This document shows, piece after piece, positions 16,166 to 24,647 of a DNA stretch of 64,000 nucleotides. The notes below the pieces were generated by a model, which saw only the letters and a program-made list of their open reading frames with translations, ran no database searches and had not been told where the DNA came from. Where the stretch lies: positions 1-64,000 of the forward strand of contig DAOTTZ010000102.1 of the NCBI GenBank assembly GCA_034437535.1. The letters run 5' to 3'. Origin of the DNA: J038 sp034437535 (GTDB lineage Bacteria > Chloroflexota > Anaerolineae > Aggregatilineales > Phototrophicaceae). Made by a program: the position numbers and the translations under genes. Numbering within the stretch: the first letter of the stretch is position 1; each line of letters opens with the position of its first letter.

Positions 16166-17191
16166 ATGGCGTTGTTCAATAAGGCTCTCGGCATCGACCT
16201 GGGGACGGTCAACGTACTGATTTATGAGAACGGGCAGATCGTCCTGCAAGAGCCATCGCTGGTGGCTGTTGCAACCGAAGAAGATGATCGCGGGCGCATT
16301 AATGTAATGGAAATCGGCCAGCCGGCCCGCGAGATGATGGGGCGTGTATACGAAGAAGACATCCAAATCGTCCGGCCCCTTCAGAACGGCGTCATTGCGG
16401 ATTACGAAGTGACAGAGTTCATGTTGCGTTACTTCATGGGCAAGGTCGCTGGCCGCTGGCGGTATTTTAAGCCGCGTGTGATGATCTCGGTACCGTTCGG
16501 TGTGACCAGTGTCGAAAAACGGGCGGTGCATGAGGCTGTTTTGGCGGCGGGTGCGCGGGAAGCCTTCTTGATCTGGGAGCCATTAGCGGCGGCCATCGGG
16601 GCGGGCTTGCCGGTTGCCACACCAGCGGGTGATATGATCGTCAATATCGGCGGCGGCATCACCGAGGCGGCTGTCATCAGCATGAACAACATCGTCCGGG
16701 CAGAAAGTGGGCGCGTGGGTGGCTTGCGGCTGGATGACGGCATCATCAGTTACATCCGGCGCAAGTATAATCTGGTGATCGGCCAACCGACCGCAGAGGC
16801 TATCAAGATACAGATCGGCGCGGCGGTTGACCAACCCGAAGAGATGTCGATGGAGATCCAGGGGCGGGATAACGTCAGCGGCTTACCGCGTACCGTCACA
16901 TTGACGACTGGCGAAGTGGTCGAGGCACTTTCAGAACCGCTTAACTCAATCGTGGCGGTCGTCAAAAATGTCTTGAGTGATACACCGCCAGAATTGGCCT
17001 CTGATATTATCGACCGGGGGATTACCCTGACCGGGGGTGGGGCACTCTTACGGGGCATTGACGACTTCCTGACTCGTGAGACGGGGGTGCCAGTCTACCG
17101 GGCAGAAAATCCGCTGATTGCAGTGGCGAGTGGTGCCGGGCGGGCACTGGAAGACCCGGCAATTTTTCGTCGCATCAGCGGGGAGCGTTAA
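16166..17191 (+). CDS. MreB/Mbl-like actin homolog (second copy)
   Basis: A 341-residue actin-fold cytoskeletal protein. The phosphate-1 motif reads LGIDLGTVNVLIY (canonical GIDLGTANTLVY, so two positions differ). ISVPFGVTSVEKRAVHEA, IGGGITEAAVI and the adenosine motif LTGGGALLRGIDDFL are all present. It is more divergent than the copy at 44.9 kb, which heads the mreBCD cluster, so this one is probably a specialised paralog (Mbl-like). I chose the ATG at 16166, after GAAGAAAGAG, because it gives the family N-terminus; a longer frame would begin inside the terminator hairpin. Its stop overlaps the convergent rex stop by four bases. Confidence 0.9.
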   Translation: MALFNKALGIDLGTVNVLIYENGQIVLQEPSLVAVATEEDDRGRINVMEIGQPAREMMGRVYEEDIQIVRPLQNGVIADYEVTEFMLRYFMGKVAGRWRYFKPRVMISVPFGVTSVEKRAVHEAVLAAGAREAFLIWEPLAAAIGAGLPVATPAGDMIVNIGGGITEAAVISMNNIVRAESGRVGGLRLDDGIISYIRRKYNLVIGQPTAEAIKIQIGAAVDQPEEMSMEIQGRDNVSGLPRTVTLTTGEVVEALSEPLNSIVAVVKNVLSDTPPELASDIIDRGITLTGGGALLRGIDDFLTRETGVPVYRAENPLIAVASGAGRALEDPAIFRRISGER

Positions 17192-17820
17192 TCGAGGTAA
17201 TAGGTCATCCGTTGCAGATGCACGACGGGATCAATGTATTGCACATGTACATCTTCCGGCACATCCAGGTTAATGGGCGCGTAATTCAAGATTGCACGGA
17301 TGCCAGCTTCTACCAACATATCCGCGACATCCTGTGCATATTCGGCTGGCACCGTAATCATGGCGATTTGAATCTTACGCTCGCGGATGGTCGTTTGTAG
17401 TTCGGCCATCGGTTGCACACGGATGGCCTCACCAGTGATCGTCCCGATTTTGTTGTTGCTGTTGTCAAACACGCAGGTGATATAAAATCCGCGATGCTGG
17501 AACCCGCGATAATTGGCGACAGCATGACCGAGATCCCCGGCCCCTACCAGCGCGACCGCCCATTCCCGGTGAACCTTCAAGACCTGGCGCAACTTCTCTT
17601 CCAGATACGCGATCTGGTACCCGGTGCCTTGTTTGCCGAAGCCGCCGAAGTGTGAGAGATCTTTGCGAATTTGTGCAGAGCTAATGCCCAGCCGCTTTCC
17701 CAGTTCATGGGATGATGTGACCTCATGACCTTCTTGTGTCAGTCGGTTTAAGGCTCGTAGATAGACCGGCAAGCGGCCAATAACAATGTCCGGTATGTTA
17801 TTGGACGAGTTCGACGGCAT
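17188..17820 (-). CDS. rex: Redox-sensing transcriptional repressor Rex
   Basis: Rex senses the NADH/NAD+ ratio and represses fermentative and respiratory genes when NADH is low. It is a 210-residue homodimer. Residues 10-63 are the winged-helix domain (IGRLPVYLRAL, then SSAQIRKDLSHFGGFGKQGTGY, the family signature). Residues 88-190 are the Rossmann domain with LVGAGDLGHA, followed by CVFDNSNNKIG. The C-terminal helix swaps between monomers in known structures. The ATG at 17820 has AAGGAGA eight bases upstream; an upstream frame is ignored. A near-perfect Rex box lies in its own promoter region, pointing to autorepression. Confidence 0.96.
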   Translation of the reverse strand: MPSNSSNNIPDIVIGRLPVYLRALNRLTQEGHEVTSSHELGKRLGISSAQIRKDLSHFGGFGKQGTGYQIAYLEEKLRQVLKVHREWAVALVGAGDLGHAVANYRGFQHRGFYITCVFDNSNNKIGTITGEAIRVQPMAELQTTIRERKIQIAMITVPAEYAQDVADMLVEAGIRAILNYAPINLDVPEDVHVQYIDPVVHLQRMTYYLD

Positions 17821-17853
17821 GAAAGGTATCTCCTTACAAACTGTGGTGAGCAC

Positions 17854-17871
17854 CTGTGCAGGATTGCACAA
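17854..17871. promoter_or_regulatory. Rex operator upstream of rex
   Basis: Read on the minus strand it is TTGTGCAATCCTGCACAG: a perfect inverted repeat TGTGCA-N4-TGCACA. It fits the TTGTG-N8-CACAA Rex consensus except for the last base. It lies 34 bases upstream of the rex start codon. Confidence 0.75.
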
Positions 17872-17951
17872 TGAACGATAGGCCATCATAGCATCAATAG
17901 AGCTTAGATTCCAGTGGCCTTTATCTTGCTTAAGGTTGGGGTGTGGAATCT

Positions 17952-17980
17952 AAAAAGGCGCGGGGGGTGCTACCCGCGCC
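17952..17980 (-). terminator. Rho-independent terminator after the PA14/SH3 gene
   Basis: On the minus strand GGCGCGGG and CCCGCGCC make an 8-bp GC stem around an 8-base loop, followed by TTTTTA. It lies 20 bases after the stop codon. Confidence 0.8.
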
Positions 17981-18000
17981 TATGACGATTAATCGTTGTC

Positions 18001-19467
18001 TTAGTCTGTGATCGGAATCAGGTTTAAGTTCGCATTGTCTTCGATGACCGCGAATTCTGCACTGACCCAGCCGATGGTGTTATCGTAGCGGATTTGCCAC
18101 CAGGTCGCCCGCAGGTTACGCCCGATAATCTGAACTTCTACATTTTGCGGGACGATCAAGATGCGGTCAAAGCTGGTGCTAGGCCCTTGCCGCATGTTGA
18201 CTTCGGTGCGTGTGTTCGCCACATAAGGTGTGGCCTGTGGCTCTGGCGTGGGTTGTGCCGCCTGGCCGGATGTAACCGGGACGTTTTGCAGGTTGCTTAC
18301 ATTGGCGAACGCGGCACTGATCCAACCAATTGTGTTGGCATCCAACCGGATTTGCACCCAACTGGAGTCGGCATTCTTGCCGATGACCGGGTAACTTTCG
18401 TTACGGCTGATCTTGGTGATGATGGTGCCTGCCGGTGCCTGGGGTGTAGCGCGGACGTTGAGCCGGAAGGCCGTCACCGTTGCGAACGAGCCGAAGGGTG
18501 ACTCGGGTGCGGTGGGGGTGGCCTGCACCGGGATTATATCCAGCAGTTGGAATTCGATGAATGCGACTCCCTCTGCTTCGAAGTATTCTACTGTGAAGGT
18601 GTGATTGCCTGCTGTCGGTTGAATATCCGCCGTGTAAGTCTGGCCGCTGGCTAACTTGAATTGATCGATAATCACGATGCCATCCAGGTAGACGCGCACG
18701 CCGTCATCTGCCCGCACCCGTACTTGATATGGGCCACCATCCAGATTATAGGAGGCATTCCAACGGGCGGAAAAGTTATCATCGGGAATGCTTGCTAATG
18801 GTGACCCCGTAGTCCAATTGAAGTTCAAGCCTGAGTTGCTGACGATAGCTGTCGGGAATCCGGTCAGGTTCCGGTTACTGTAATATTGTCCCGTCCAGAA
18901 TGCGGGCGGCATCAGGCTGAACTGACTGCTATCCGGGTTCGGGGATGGGGTGATCACCGGGTTTGGATTCGGGAAATTTGGTCCGCTGGCTCCGTCGGCT
19001 AGGGATTCGTAAGCGAAGTAGACGTAAGCCTCCTGATCGCGCTCGACATAATCAATTTGAATATGATAAATGCCACTGTTGGTCACGCTTACGTCACTGG
19101 TGATGAGATCGCCAGGGCGCGGGTTATCAAAGGTGTTGATGATCCGCTGGTTAAAATCAAGCGTCACACTGGCACCATCATCGGCCAGCAGGTAGAAGCG
19201 ATACTCCCCTGCCGGGATGAAAACATCGGTGGAGATGCGAACGGTGAAGTCATCTGCCGGGAAGTTGTCGCCAGGGGCACCTGTTCCCCAGTTAAAATCG
19301 ACTTGCTGGCGTACTTCGGTGAAATCTGCCTCACCGATAAAAAATGGATTGTCGAAGTATTCTGCTAGCCAGGTGGCATTTTGTGCATTCGCGACATTGA
19401 CCTGTGGGGTGACGATGCCCACCGTCAGCACCAGACTTGCCATCAGGGCGATTAGTAGCCGTCTCAT
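18001..19467 (-). CDS. Exported protein with two PA14 and two SH3b domains
   Basis: A 488-residue secreted protein. After a signal peptide (about residues 1-29, ending ANA-QNA) come two PA14-like beta-barrels. The first (about 31-160) has AEYFDNPFF and GEYRFYLLADDGASVTLD. The second (about 190-310) has GQYYSNRNLTG and PYQVRVRADDGVRVYLDG. The 'ADDG' carbohydrate or calcium-binding element is in each. Two bacterial SH3 domains follow (about 330-400 and 415-485), each starting with the NVRATP/NMRQGPS signature and ending in WISA/WVSAEF, likely peptidoglycan-binding. The start at 19467 is fixed by AAAGGAG eight bases upstream. No catalytic domain is seen; a wall-linked glycan-binding role is inference. 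Confidence 0.85.
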   Translation of the reverse strand: MRRLLIALMASLVLTVGIVTPQVNVANAQNATWLAEYFDNPFFIGEADFTEVRQQVDFNWGTGAPGDNFPADDFTVRISTDVFIPAGEYRFYLLADDGASVTLDFNQRIINTFDNPRPGDLITSDVSVTNSGIYHIQIDYVERDQEAYVYFAYESLADGASGPNFPNPNPVITPSPNPDSSQFSLMPPAFWTGQYYSNRNLTGFPTAIVSNSGLNFNWTTGSPLASIPDDNFSARWNASYNLDGGPYQVRVRADDGVRVYLDGIVIIDQFKLASGQTYTADIQPTAGNHTFTVEYFEAEGVAFIEFQLLDIIPVQATPTAPESPFGSFATVTAFRLNVRATPQAPAGTIITKISRNESYPVIGKNADSSWVQIRLDANTIGWISAAFANVSNLQNVPVTSGQAAQPTPEPQATPYVANTRTEVNMRQGPSTSFDRILIVPQNVEVQIIGRNLRATWWQIRYDNTIGWVSAEFAVIEDNANLNLIPITD

Positions 19468-19515
19468 GGGCCACGCTCCTTTAATATGCATCCTATGAGG
19501 TTTAGATTTCAGCAT

Positions 19516-19521
19516 AGTATA
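19516..19521 (-). promoter_or_regulatory. Putative -10 box of the PA14/SH3 gene
   Basis: TATACT (5/6) on the minus strand, 49 bases before the start codon. The best -35 at 17 bases is only a 3/6 match (TTTTAA). Confidence 0.35.
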
Positions 19522-19628
19522 GGCGTGTAAATTTCATCTTAAAATGCTATGCTGTATACAGTTAGTTTACGTCATATGCTGGCAAGTTGCATGACGATTA
19601 CACAACGCTTGAGAGAAGATAATCTACA

Positions 19629-20183
19629 ATGGATGACGAATCGGTAAACGAACAGGCGATGAATGCAGTCCCACGCCAACGGGTCTTCGTCCTGCTGGAT
19701 GGTGCGTTTGTGGTGCGCTGGCAAGAGACTCGCGTGCAAGAATTGCTCACCGGGCAATATCGGGGTTACGAAAAGCGTGATTTTGGTGCGCCTATCACAG
19801 ATTATGAGTTGAACCAGCTACGCACGGCTGGCATTGTCGAAGCCTATAACGAGACTCAGGTCTGGTTGTGCCCACTCCCCCGGCATTATGAGATACAATA
19901 TATGACCCTGTGGGAGCAACGCCGAACCCGGTCGTACTATCTGAATACGACCCGTCACCGGGACGAACGGGCTATGATCGAAGCCGCGTTGAAAGCCGTC
20001 GGGCTGGATCATGCCTTTTTGCCGCGCATCCGGGATGACTTCGTGATTCTGTGGCGGCATAAGGGTCTGTCTTTCCGTAAATTTGACGATGCGGAAAAGG
20101 CACGAGAAATGTTGCTGTTGCGCGACCCGGAGACATTTGGAGATACCGTCGTGGCGTTTATCGAAACCACGTTACGTGCGTAA
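19629..20183 (+). CDS. Conserved-looking hypothetical protein
   Basis: I do not recognise a family in this 184-residue soluble protein. It has no signal peptide or membrane helix. It is rich in Arg, Glu and aromatic residues, with predicted mixed alpha/beta content and clusters such as LWEQRRTRSYYLN and DDFVILWRHKGLSFRKF. Codon use resembles its neighbours. The ribosome-binding site is weak. The GbsR-type regulator follows after 23 bases in the same direction, so the two may form an operon. Confidence 0.65.
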   Translation: MDDESVNEQAMNAVPRQRVFVLLDGAFVVRWQETRVQELLTGQYRGYEKRDFGAPITDYELNQLRTAGIVEAYNETQVWLCPLPRHYEIQYMTLWEQRRTRSYYLNTTRHRDERAMIEAALKAVGLDHAFLPRIRDDFVILWRHKGLSFRKFDDAEKAREMLLLRDPETFGDTVVAFIETTLRA

Positions 20184-20206
20184 TGTTATGTTAAGGATAT
20201 GGAATC

Positions 20207-20779
20207 GTGGGAAAAGAAGATCGTTTTAATCGTAAGTTACATCCGAGCTTGACGACCGTACATGATAGTATGTTGGACGGCCTGGGCCAGTTGGCCGATT
20301 ACTTCGGCTTTAGCAAGGTGATGGGCCAGCTTTACGCCGCCCTGCTGTTGAGCCAGGAACCGCTTTCGCTGGATGATATGATGGATCGGTTGAGTATCTC
20401 AAAGGCCAGCGTGAGTATGAACATGCGCTCATTGGAGCATATGGGCATGGTGCGCCAGGTGTGGATGCGTGGTAAAAGTGGCCGCCGCAAGTATTATGAG
20501 GCGGAGACGGATTTCATCCAGATCATCACAAACATCCTGGCCGGGCGCGAAATGCGCGATGTAGACCGGGCGATCACTGTGATGGAAGAAAATACCGAAC
20601 TACTACAAGCGAATAAAGATGATATGAGTGACGATGATCAAGCGGTGGCTGATCTTTATTTGGAGCGGATGCAAGATATGACCACTATGTTCCGGTTCGC
20701 GCAGATGATTATCTCCAATATTCTGGATCGTGTCGCCAATATGGATCTGGACGACATTGATGAGATTAAAATCGAATAG
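20207..20779 (+). CDS. GbsR/MarR-family transcriptional regulator
   Basis: A 190-residue DNA-binding protein of the GbsR branch of the MarR superfamily. The winged helix spans about residues 30-100: GFSKVMGQLYAALLLS, SLDDMMDRLSISKASVSMNM (recognition helix), then the wing at MRGKSGRRKYYEAE. The C-terminal half is helical and acidic, probably for dimerisation. Family members control osmoprotectant or membrane-stress genes, but nothing here shows the target. The start is GTG with AAGGA nine bases upstream. It ends just before the tRNA-Leu promoter. Confidence 0.85.
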   Translation: MGKEDRFNRKLHPSLTTVHDSMLDGLGQLADYFGFSKVMGQLYAALLLSQEPLSLDDMMDRLSISKASVSMNMRSLEHMGMVRQVWMRGKSGRRKYYEAETDFIQIITNILAGREMRDVDRAITVMEENTELLQANKDDMSDDDQAVADLYLERMQDMTTMFRFAQMIISNILDRVANMDLDDIDEIKIE

Positions 20780-20787
20780 TACCACCC

Positions 20788-20816
20788 TTGCCTGTGGTAT
20801 TTGTGTTGACTATAAT
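20788..20816 (+). promoter_or_regulatory. Promoter of tRNA-Leu
   Basis: TTGCCT, a 17-base spacer and a perfect TATAAT. The predicted start of transcription is about five bases before the mature tRNA 5' end. Confidence 0.7.
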
Positions 20817-20827
20817 GTCTAATTGCC

Positions 20828-20908
20828 GGGGGAGTGGCGGAATGGCAGACGCGCATGACTTAGGATCATGTCTCTTCGGAGGTGAGGGTTCAAGTCCCTC
20901 CTTCCCCA
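20828..20908 (+). tRNA. tRNA-Leu (anticodon TAG)
   Basis: An 81-base class II tRNA. The acceptor stem GGGGGAG pairs with CTTCCCC. The anticodon stem CATGA/TCATG holds the loop CTTAGGA with anticodon TAG, decoding CTN leucine codons. The variable arm is TCTCTTCGGAGGT and the T-loop is TTCAAGT. The discriminator is A. The 3' CCA is not encoded, so it must be added after transcription. Confidence 0.96.
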
Positions 20909-20913
20909 ATTGC

Positions 20914-20937
20914 ACGGGCGCAGACGCGCCCTTTTGT
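20914..20937 (+). terminator. Rho-independent terminator of tRNA-Leu
   Basis: GGGCGC and GCGCCC form a 6-bp stem with a 4-base loop, followed by TTTTG, eight bases after the tRNA. Confidence 0.75.
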
Positions 20938-21042
20938 TTAATTACACAAGCGGCCCCGCGTCGCTATAAATTCTGATGAAAGATTTATAGCATCAGGTAG
21001 AACACTGATGTTATACTTGCATTGTATTAAAGGACAAGTCAC

Positions 21043-22620
21043 TTGAACGTTCAGACCGAACACCTAGAAACCGATCATCGCGCCCGCATGACGGTGAAAA
21101 TTGATGACCAACGGCTTGAAAAGGCCAAAAAACAGGCGGCCCGGAAGATCGCCAAACAGGTGAACATTCCGGGGTTTCGGCGTGGTAAGGCCCCTTACCG
21201 GGTCTTGATCCAAAATGGCCTGGGCCAACATATCCTTGAAGATGCGCTGGAAGAATTGAGCCAGGACATCTACCGCGAAATCATCCAGGACTCCGAGCTT
21301 GAACCATACGGGCCGGGTACGTTTGAAAACTTCGAGTATGAAGAAGAAGTTCCAACGTTTACCTATACGATACCGCTTCAACCGGAAGCGACCTTGGGTG
21401 ATTATCGTTCGGTGCGGTTAGAATTCGAAGAACCAGAAGTGACCGACGAAGAGCTTGACCGGGCGATGAAACGTCTGCGGCAACAAGAGGCCCTGGTGGA
21501 AGAAAGCCAGCACCCGGTTAAGGTCGGTGATCGCGTCACGGTTGATCTGCATAGTACCTTCGCTGATGATCCGCCGGAGGATGTGGCGGAAGCAGAAAGC
21601 GATGAAGACGAAGCAGACGACGAAGAGAATGAACCGCCAATCAAAGGGGCGACCTTCATCCACGAAGAGGAGACAGCTTTTGACCTTGACCCAGATGATG
21701 AGCCAATCCTGCCGGGTTTCATCGAAAACTTGATTGGTGCAGAAGTCGATGAAGAACGCGACTTCCAGCTTACGGTGCCAGATGACCCGGATGATGATGA
21801 AGACTTTTATGCTGGTATTGAAGGGCGTTTGATCGATGTCAATGTGATTATCGAGAAGATCGAAACCGTGACACTGCCCGAACTCAACGACGACTTCGCC
21901 GCCCGCATTACCGAAAACGAAGAAGACGGGCCGTTGACCTTGTTAGAGTTGCGGGTGCGGATGCGTGAACAACTCTACGAGCGCAAGCTGGAAAACGCCA
22001 AGGATCAATACGCGAACGATGTTCTCAGCGAAATCGTTGAGATGTCGGAATTTGCCTTCCCGGAGGTCATGGTCGAAGAGCAGATCGACGCGATGCTAAA
22101 AGATTTTGACCAACGCCTGCGCCAGCAAGGGATGTCGCTCGAATCGTTCATGAGCCTGACCGGGCGCGATGAAGACGACCTGAAAGCCGACTATCGTGAG
22201 CCAGCCATCAACGGCATCAAGCGGACGCTGGTTATGCGGGAGGTCATCGAGACCGAAGGCTTGAGCGTGACCAATGACATGGTTGACGAGCGTATTGACA
22301 AGATGGTCGCCCAGTTCGGCGAACAAGCGGCTCAGATCCGGTCGATGTTTGATACGCCGCAAATGCGAACCAACATCATGAACGAGGCATTGCAAGATAT
22401 GGTGACTGAGCGCATCATAGCCATTGCGCGGGGTGAGGAAATCCCGGAGCCAGGAGCAGATGAACCAACAGCAGATGATACGGCTGAGGTAGAATCAGAC
22501 TCAGCAGACCCAGTGGAAGAACCTGTCGCCGCTACGGAGACCGAAGACACCGAAGACGACACTGAGGATGATACTGAGCCGGACTCGACGGCTCCAGAAG
22601 ACGACAGCAAACCTGAGTAA
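21043..22620 (+). CDS. tig: Trigger factor with acidic insert and tail
   Basis: The ribosome-bound chaperone that meets nascent chains. The ribosome-docking signature GFRRGKAP is at residues 44-51. A PPIase (FKBP-like) domain follows from about 155 and a long helical C-terminal chaperone domain from about 275. The protein has 525 residues, against about 430-450 normally. The excess is an acidic insertion within the PPIase domain (about 174-200, mostly Asp/Glu) and a 50-residue acidic Ser/Thr/Glu/Asp tail (about 475-525). The start is TTG with AAAGGA eight bases upstream. It leads the tig-clpP-clpX cluster, a classic arrangement. Confidence 0.95.
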   Translation: MNVQTEHLETDHRARMTVKIDDQRLEKAKKQAARKIAKQVNIPGFRRGKAPYRVLIQNGLGQHILEDALEELSQDIYREIIQDSELEPYGPGTFENFEYEEEVPTFTYTIPLQPEATLGDYRSVRLEFEEPEVTDEELDRAMKRLRQQEALVEESQHPVKVGDRVTVDLHSTFADDPPEDVAEAESDEDEADDEENEPPIKGATFIHEEETAFDLDPDDEPILPGFIENLIGAEVDEERDFQLTVPDDPDDDEDFYAGIEGRLIDVNVIIEKIETVTLPELNDDFAARITENEEDGPLTLLELRVRMREQLYERKLENAKDQYANDVLSEIVEMSEFAFPEVMVEEQIDAMLKDFDQRLRQQGMSLESFMSLTGRDEDDLKADYREPAINGIKRTLVMREVIETEGLSVTNDMVDERIDKMVAQFGEQAAQIRSMFDTPQMRTNIMNEALQDMVTERIIAIARGEEIPEPGADEPTADDTAEVESDSADPVEEPVAATETEDTEDDTEDDTEPDSTAPEDDSKPE

Positions 22621-22690
22621 TTTACTGGAAAACGGACACAAGAAAGGAGAGAGGTATCCAGCCAGTGTAGCGGCCAGATACCGAGACAAT

Positions 22691-23296
22691 ATGGATTTTC
22701 GTAATGTAGTACCGATGGTTATTGAGCAGGGCAGTCGTGGCGAACGTGCATACGACATCTATTCACTTTTGTTAAAAGAACGAATTGTGTTTATGGGCAT
22801 GGGTGTCAACGATCAGGTTGCGAACTTGATTGTGGCTCAGTTGCTCTTCCTCGACCGTGAAGACGCCGAGCGGACGATCCAGATGTACATCAATTCGCCG
22901 GGCGGGGTCATTTACTCCGGGCTGGCAATTTACGATACGATGCAGGCCATCAACCCGGATGTCAGCACGACCGCAGTCGGCATTACCGCCAGCTTTGGGA
23001 CGGTTCTGCTGACGGCAGGCACCGAAGGCAAGCGGTACGCGCTCCCGAATGCGACCGTTCACATGCATCAACCGCTGGGCGGTGCCCAGGGGCAGGCGTC
23101 AGATATTGTCATCCAGGCGAATGAAGTTGTGCGCTTGAAGGAACTGCTCAACAATATCTTCGTCAAGCACACAGGTAAGGATTACGAGACTATCGAGCGT
23201 GATACAGATCGTGACGTCTATTTCAGCGCGAACCAGGCGGTGGAATATGGTTTGATCGACAACGTGCTCGACTTAACGCAAGAAGAAGGAGCATAG
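22691..23296 (+). CDS. clpP: ATP-dependent Clp protease proteolytic subunit
   Basis: ClpP forms the tetradecameric serine-protease chamber fed by ClpX. I use the ATG at 22691, giving the usual 201 residues. The frame is open further upstream into tig, but no start there has a sound ribosome-binding site. The triad is intact: Ser101 in GITASFGTV, His126 in VHMHQP, and Asp175 in DTDRDVYF, with the same His-Asp spacing as E. coli. The oxyanion and handle regions (NSPGGVIYSGLAIYD) are normal. AAAGGAGAG lies unusually far upstream (over 30 bases), so initiation may be coupled to tig. clpX follows two bases after the stop. Confidence 0.95.
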   Translation: MDFRNVVPMVIEQGSRGERAYDIYSLLLKERIVFMGMGVNDQVANLIVAQLLFLDREDAERTIQMYINSPGGVIYSGLAIYDTMQAINPDVSTTAVGITASFGTVLLTAGTEGKRYALPNATVHMHQPLGGAQGQASDIVIQANEVVRLKELLNNIFVKHTGKDYETIERDTDRDVYFSANQAVEYGLIDNVLDLTQEEGA

Positions 23297-23298
23297 TT

Positions 23299-24591
23299 GT
23301 GACTTATATGCCAACCGGCGATCATCGCTGTTCGTTCTGTGGACGCCATCACGATGAGGTTGATCGTCTGATCGCAGGGCCGGATGGCGTGTTCATCTGC
23401 AATTATTGCGTTGAGCTTTGCTACAGTCTGCTCATTGATGAAGACATCGCGCGGAACGAGACAGATGACTTCCAGGTAACAAATCTGTTGGCTCCACGAG
23501 AAATCATGGCACACCTGGATCAATATGTGGTCGGCCAGGAACGCGCCAAACGGACACTCAGTGTCGCGGTCTATAATCACTATAAGCGTATCCAGATGGG
23601 CGCAGATGATAGCGACGAAGTAGAGCTGGAAAAAAGCAACATCCTGATGGTTGGCCCGACAGGCAGTGGTAAGACCTTGCTGGCACAGACCCTGGCGCGT
23701 GTGCTGGATGTGCCGTTTTGCATCGCTGATGCAACCGCGCTGACCGAAGCCGGTTATGTCGGTGAGGATGTGGAGAACATCCTGCTTCGTTTGATCCAGG
23801 CCGCTGATGGGGACATCAGCCGGGCAGAACGCGGGATCATCTACATTGATGAGATTGACAAGATCGCCCGCAAGAGCAATGACAATCCATCGATCACCCG
23901 CGATGTCAGCGGGGAAGGGGTACAGCAGGCATTGTTGAAGATTGTCGAGGGGACGGTTGCTAATGTGCCGCCCCAGGGCGGGCGCAAACACCCACATCAA
24001 GAGTTCTTGCAGATTGATACCAAGAACATCCTGATTATCTGTGGCGGGACGTTTGATGGCATTGATCGTCTCATTAGTAAGCGTATTGGGATGCAAGGGC
24101 AGATTGGCTTCGGCGCGAGCAGTAGCCGTGCTAACGTCGATCAGGCCCAGATCTTGCGGCAAGTAGGGCCGGAAGACCTGATGGGTCACGGTTTGATCCC
24201 GGAACTTGTAGGACGGTTGCCCGTTATCACCAGCATTGATCCGCTCGACCGGGAAGCATTGGTACGCATCCTGCTGGAACCGAAGAATTCGCTGGTCAAG
24301 CAATATAAGCATCTGCTGGCACTGGATAACGTCGAGCTAGAATTCGAACAGTCGGCCTTAGAAGCCGCCGCTGATCTCACGCTCAAACGTGAGACCGGGG
24401 CGCGTGGTCTGCGGTCGATCATCGAAGGCACCCTGACCAACGTCATGTTTGAAATCCCAGGCCGGGAGGACATTCGCCGTGTCGTGATCGACGGAGCGGC
24501 CATCCGGGGTGAGAGTTTGCCGCACATCTTCACTGAAAGTGATGACAAACTCGAATGGAGTGACGACGGCTCGGTTAATCCGGCGGCCTAA
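23299..24591 (+). CDS. clpX: ATP-dependent Clp protease ATPase subunit ClpX
   Basis: A 430-residue AAA+ unfoldase. The N-terminal C4 zinc finger reads CSFC and CNYC. Walker A is GPTGSGKTLLAQTLA, Walker B is IIYIDEIDKI, and the pore loop is GYVGED. The ClpP-docking IGF-like loop is RIGMQGQIGFGASSS, and sensor 2 lies in LKRETGARGLRSI. All elements are intact, so it should work with the adjacent ClpP. The start is GTG two bases after the clpP stop, with GGAG overlapping the end of clpP. A hairpin terminator follows. Confidence 0.97.
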   Translation: MTYMPTGDHRCSFCGRHHDEVDRLIAGPDGVFICNYCVELCYSLLIDEDIARNETDDFQVTNLLAPREIMAHLDQYVVGQERAKRTLSVAVYNHYKRIQMGADDSDEVELEKSNILMVGPTGSGKTLLAQTLARVLDVPFCIADATALTEAGYVGEDVENILLRLIQAADGDISRAERGIIYIDEIDKIARKSNDNPSITRDVSGEGVQQALLKIVEGTVANVPPQGGRKHPHQEFLQIDTKNILIICGGTFDGIDRLISKRIGMQGQIGFGASSSRANVDQAQILRQVGPEDLMGHGLIPELVGRLPVITSIDPLDREALVRILLEPKNSLVKQYKHLLALDNVELEFEQSALEAAADLTLKRETGARGLRSIIEGTLTNVMFEIPGREDIRRVVIDGAAIRGESLPHIFTESDDKLEWSDDGSVNPAA

Positions 24592-24620
24592 GCTCTACGA
24601 AATCAAAACAAAAACTTGAT

Positions 24621-24647
24621 GGGTGATGCATAGCCATCACCCGTTTT
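24621..24647. terminator. Bidirectional hairpin between clpX and the hydrolase gene
   Basis: GGGTGATG and CATCACCC form an 8-bp stem with a 6-base loop. GTTTTG follows on the plus strand. AAGTTTTTG follows on the minus strand. It overlaps the stop codon of the minus-strand gene. Confidence 0.75.

Noticed and set aside
17984..17995. 12-bp palindrome ACGATTAATCGT before the PA14/SH3 stop region
   Set aside because: It lies downstream of the gene between stop and terminator; likely chance, no regulatory context.
23218..24312. 364-residue open frame opposite clpX
   Set aside because: Entirely antisense to intact clpP/clpX coding sequence; no start signals.
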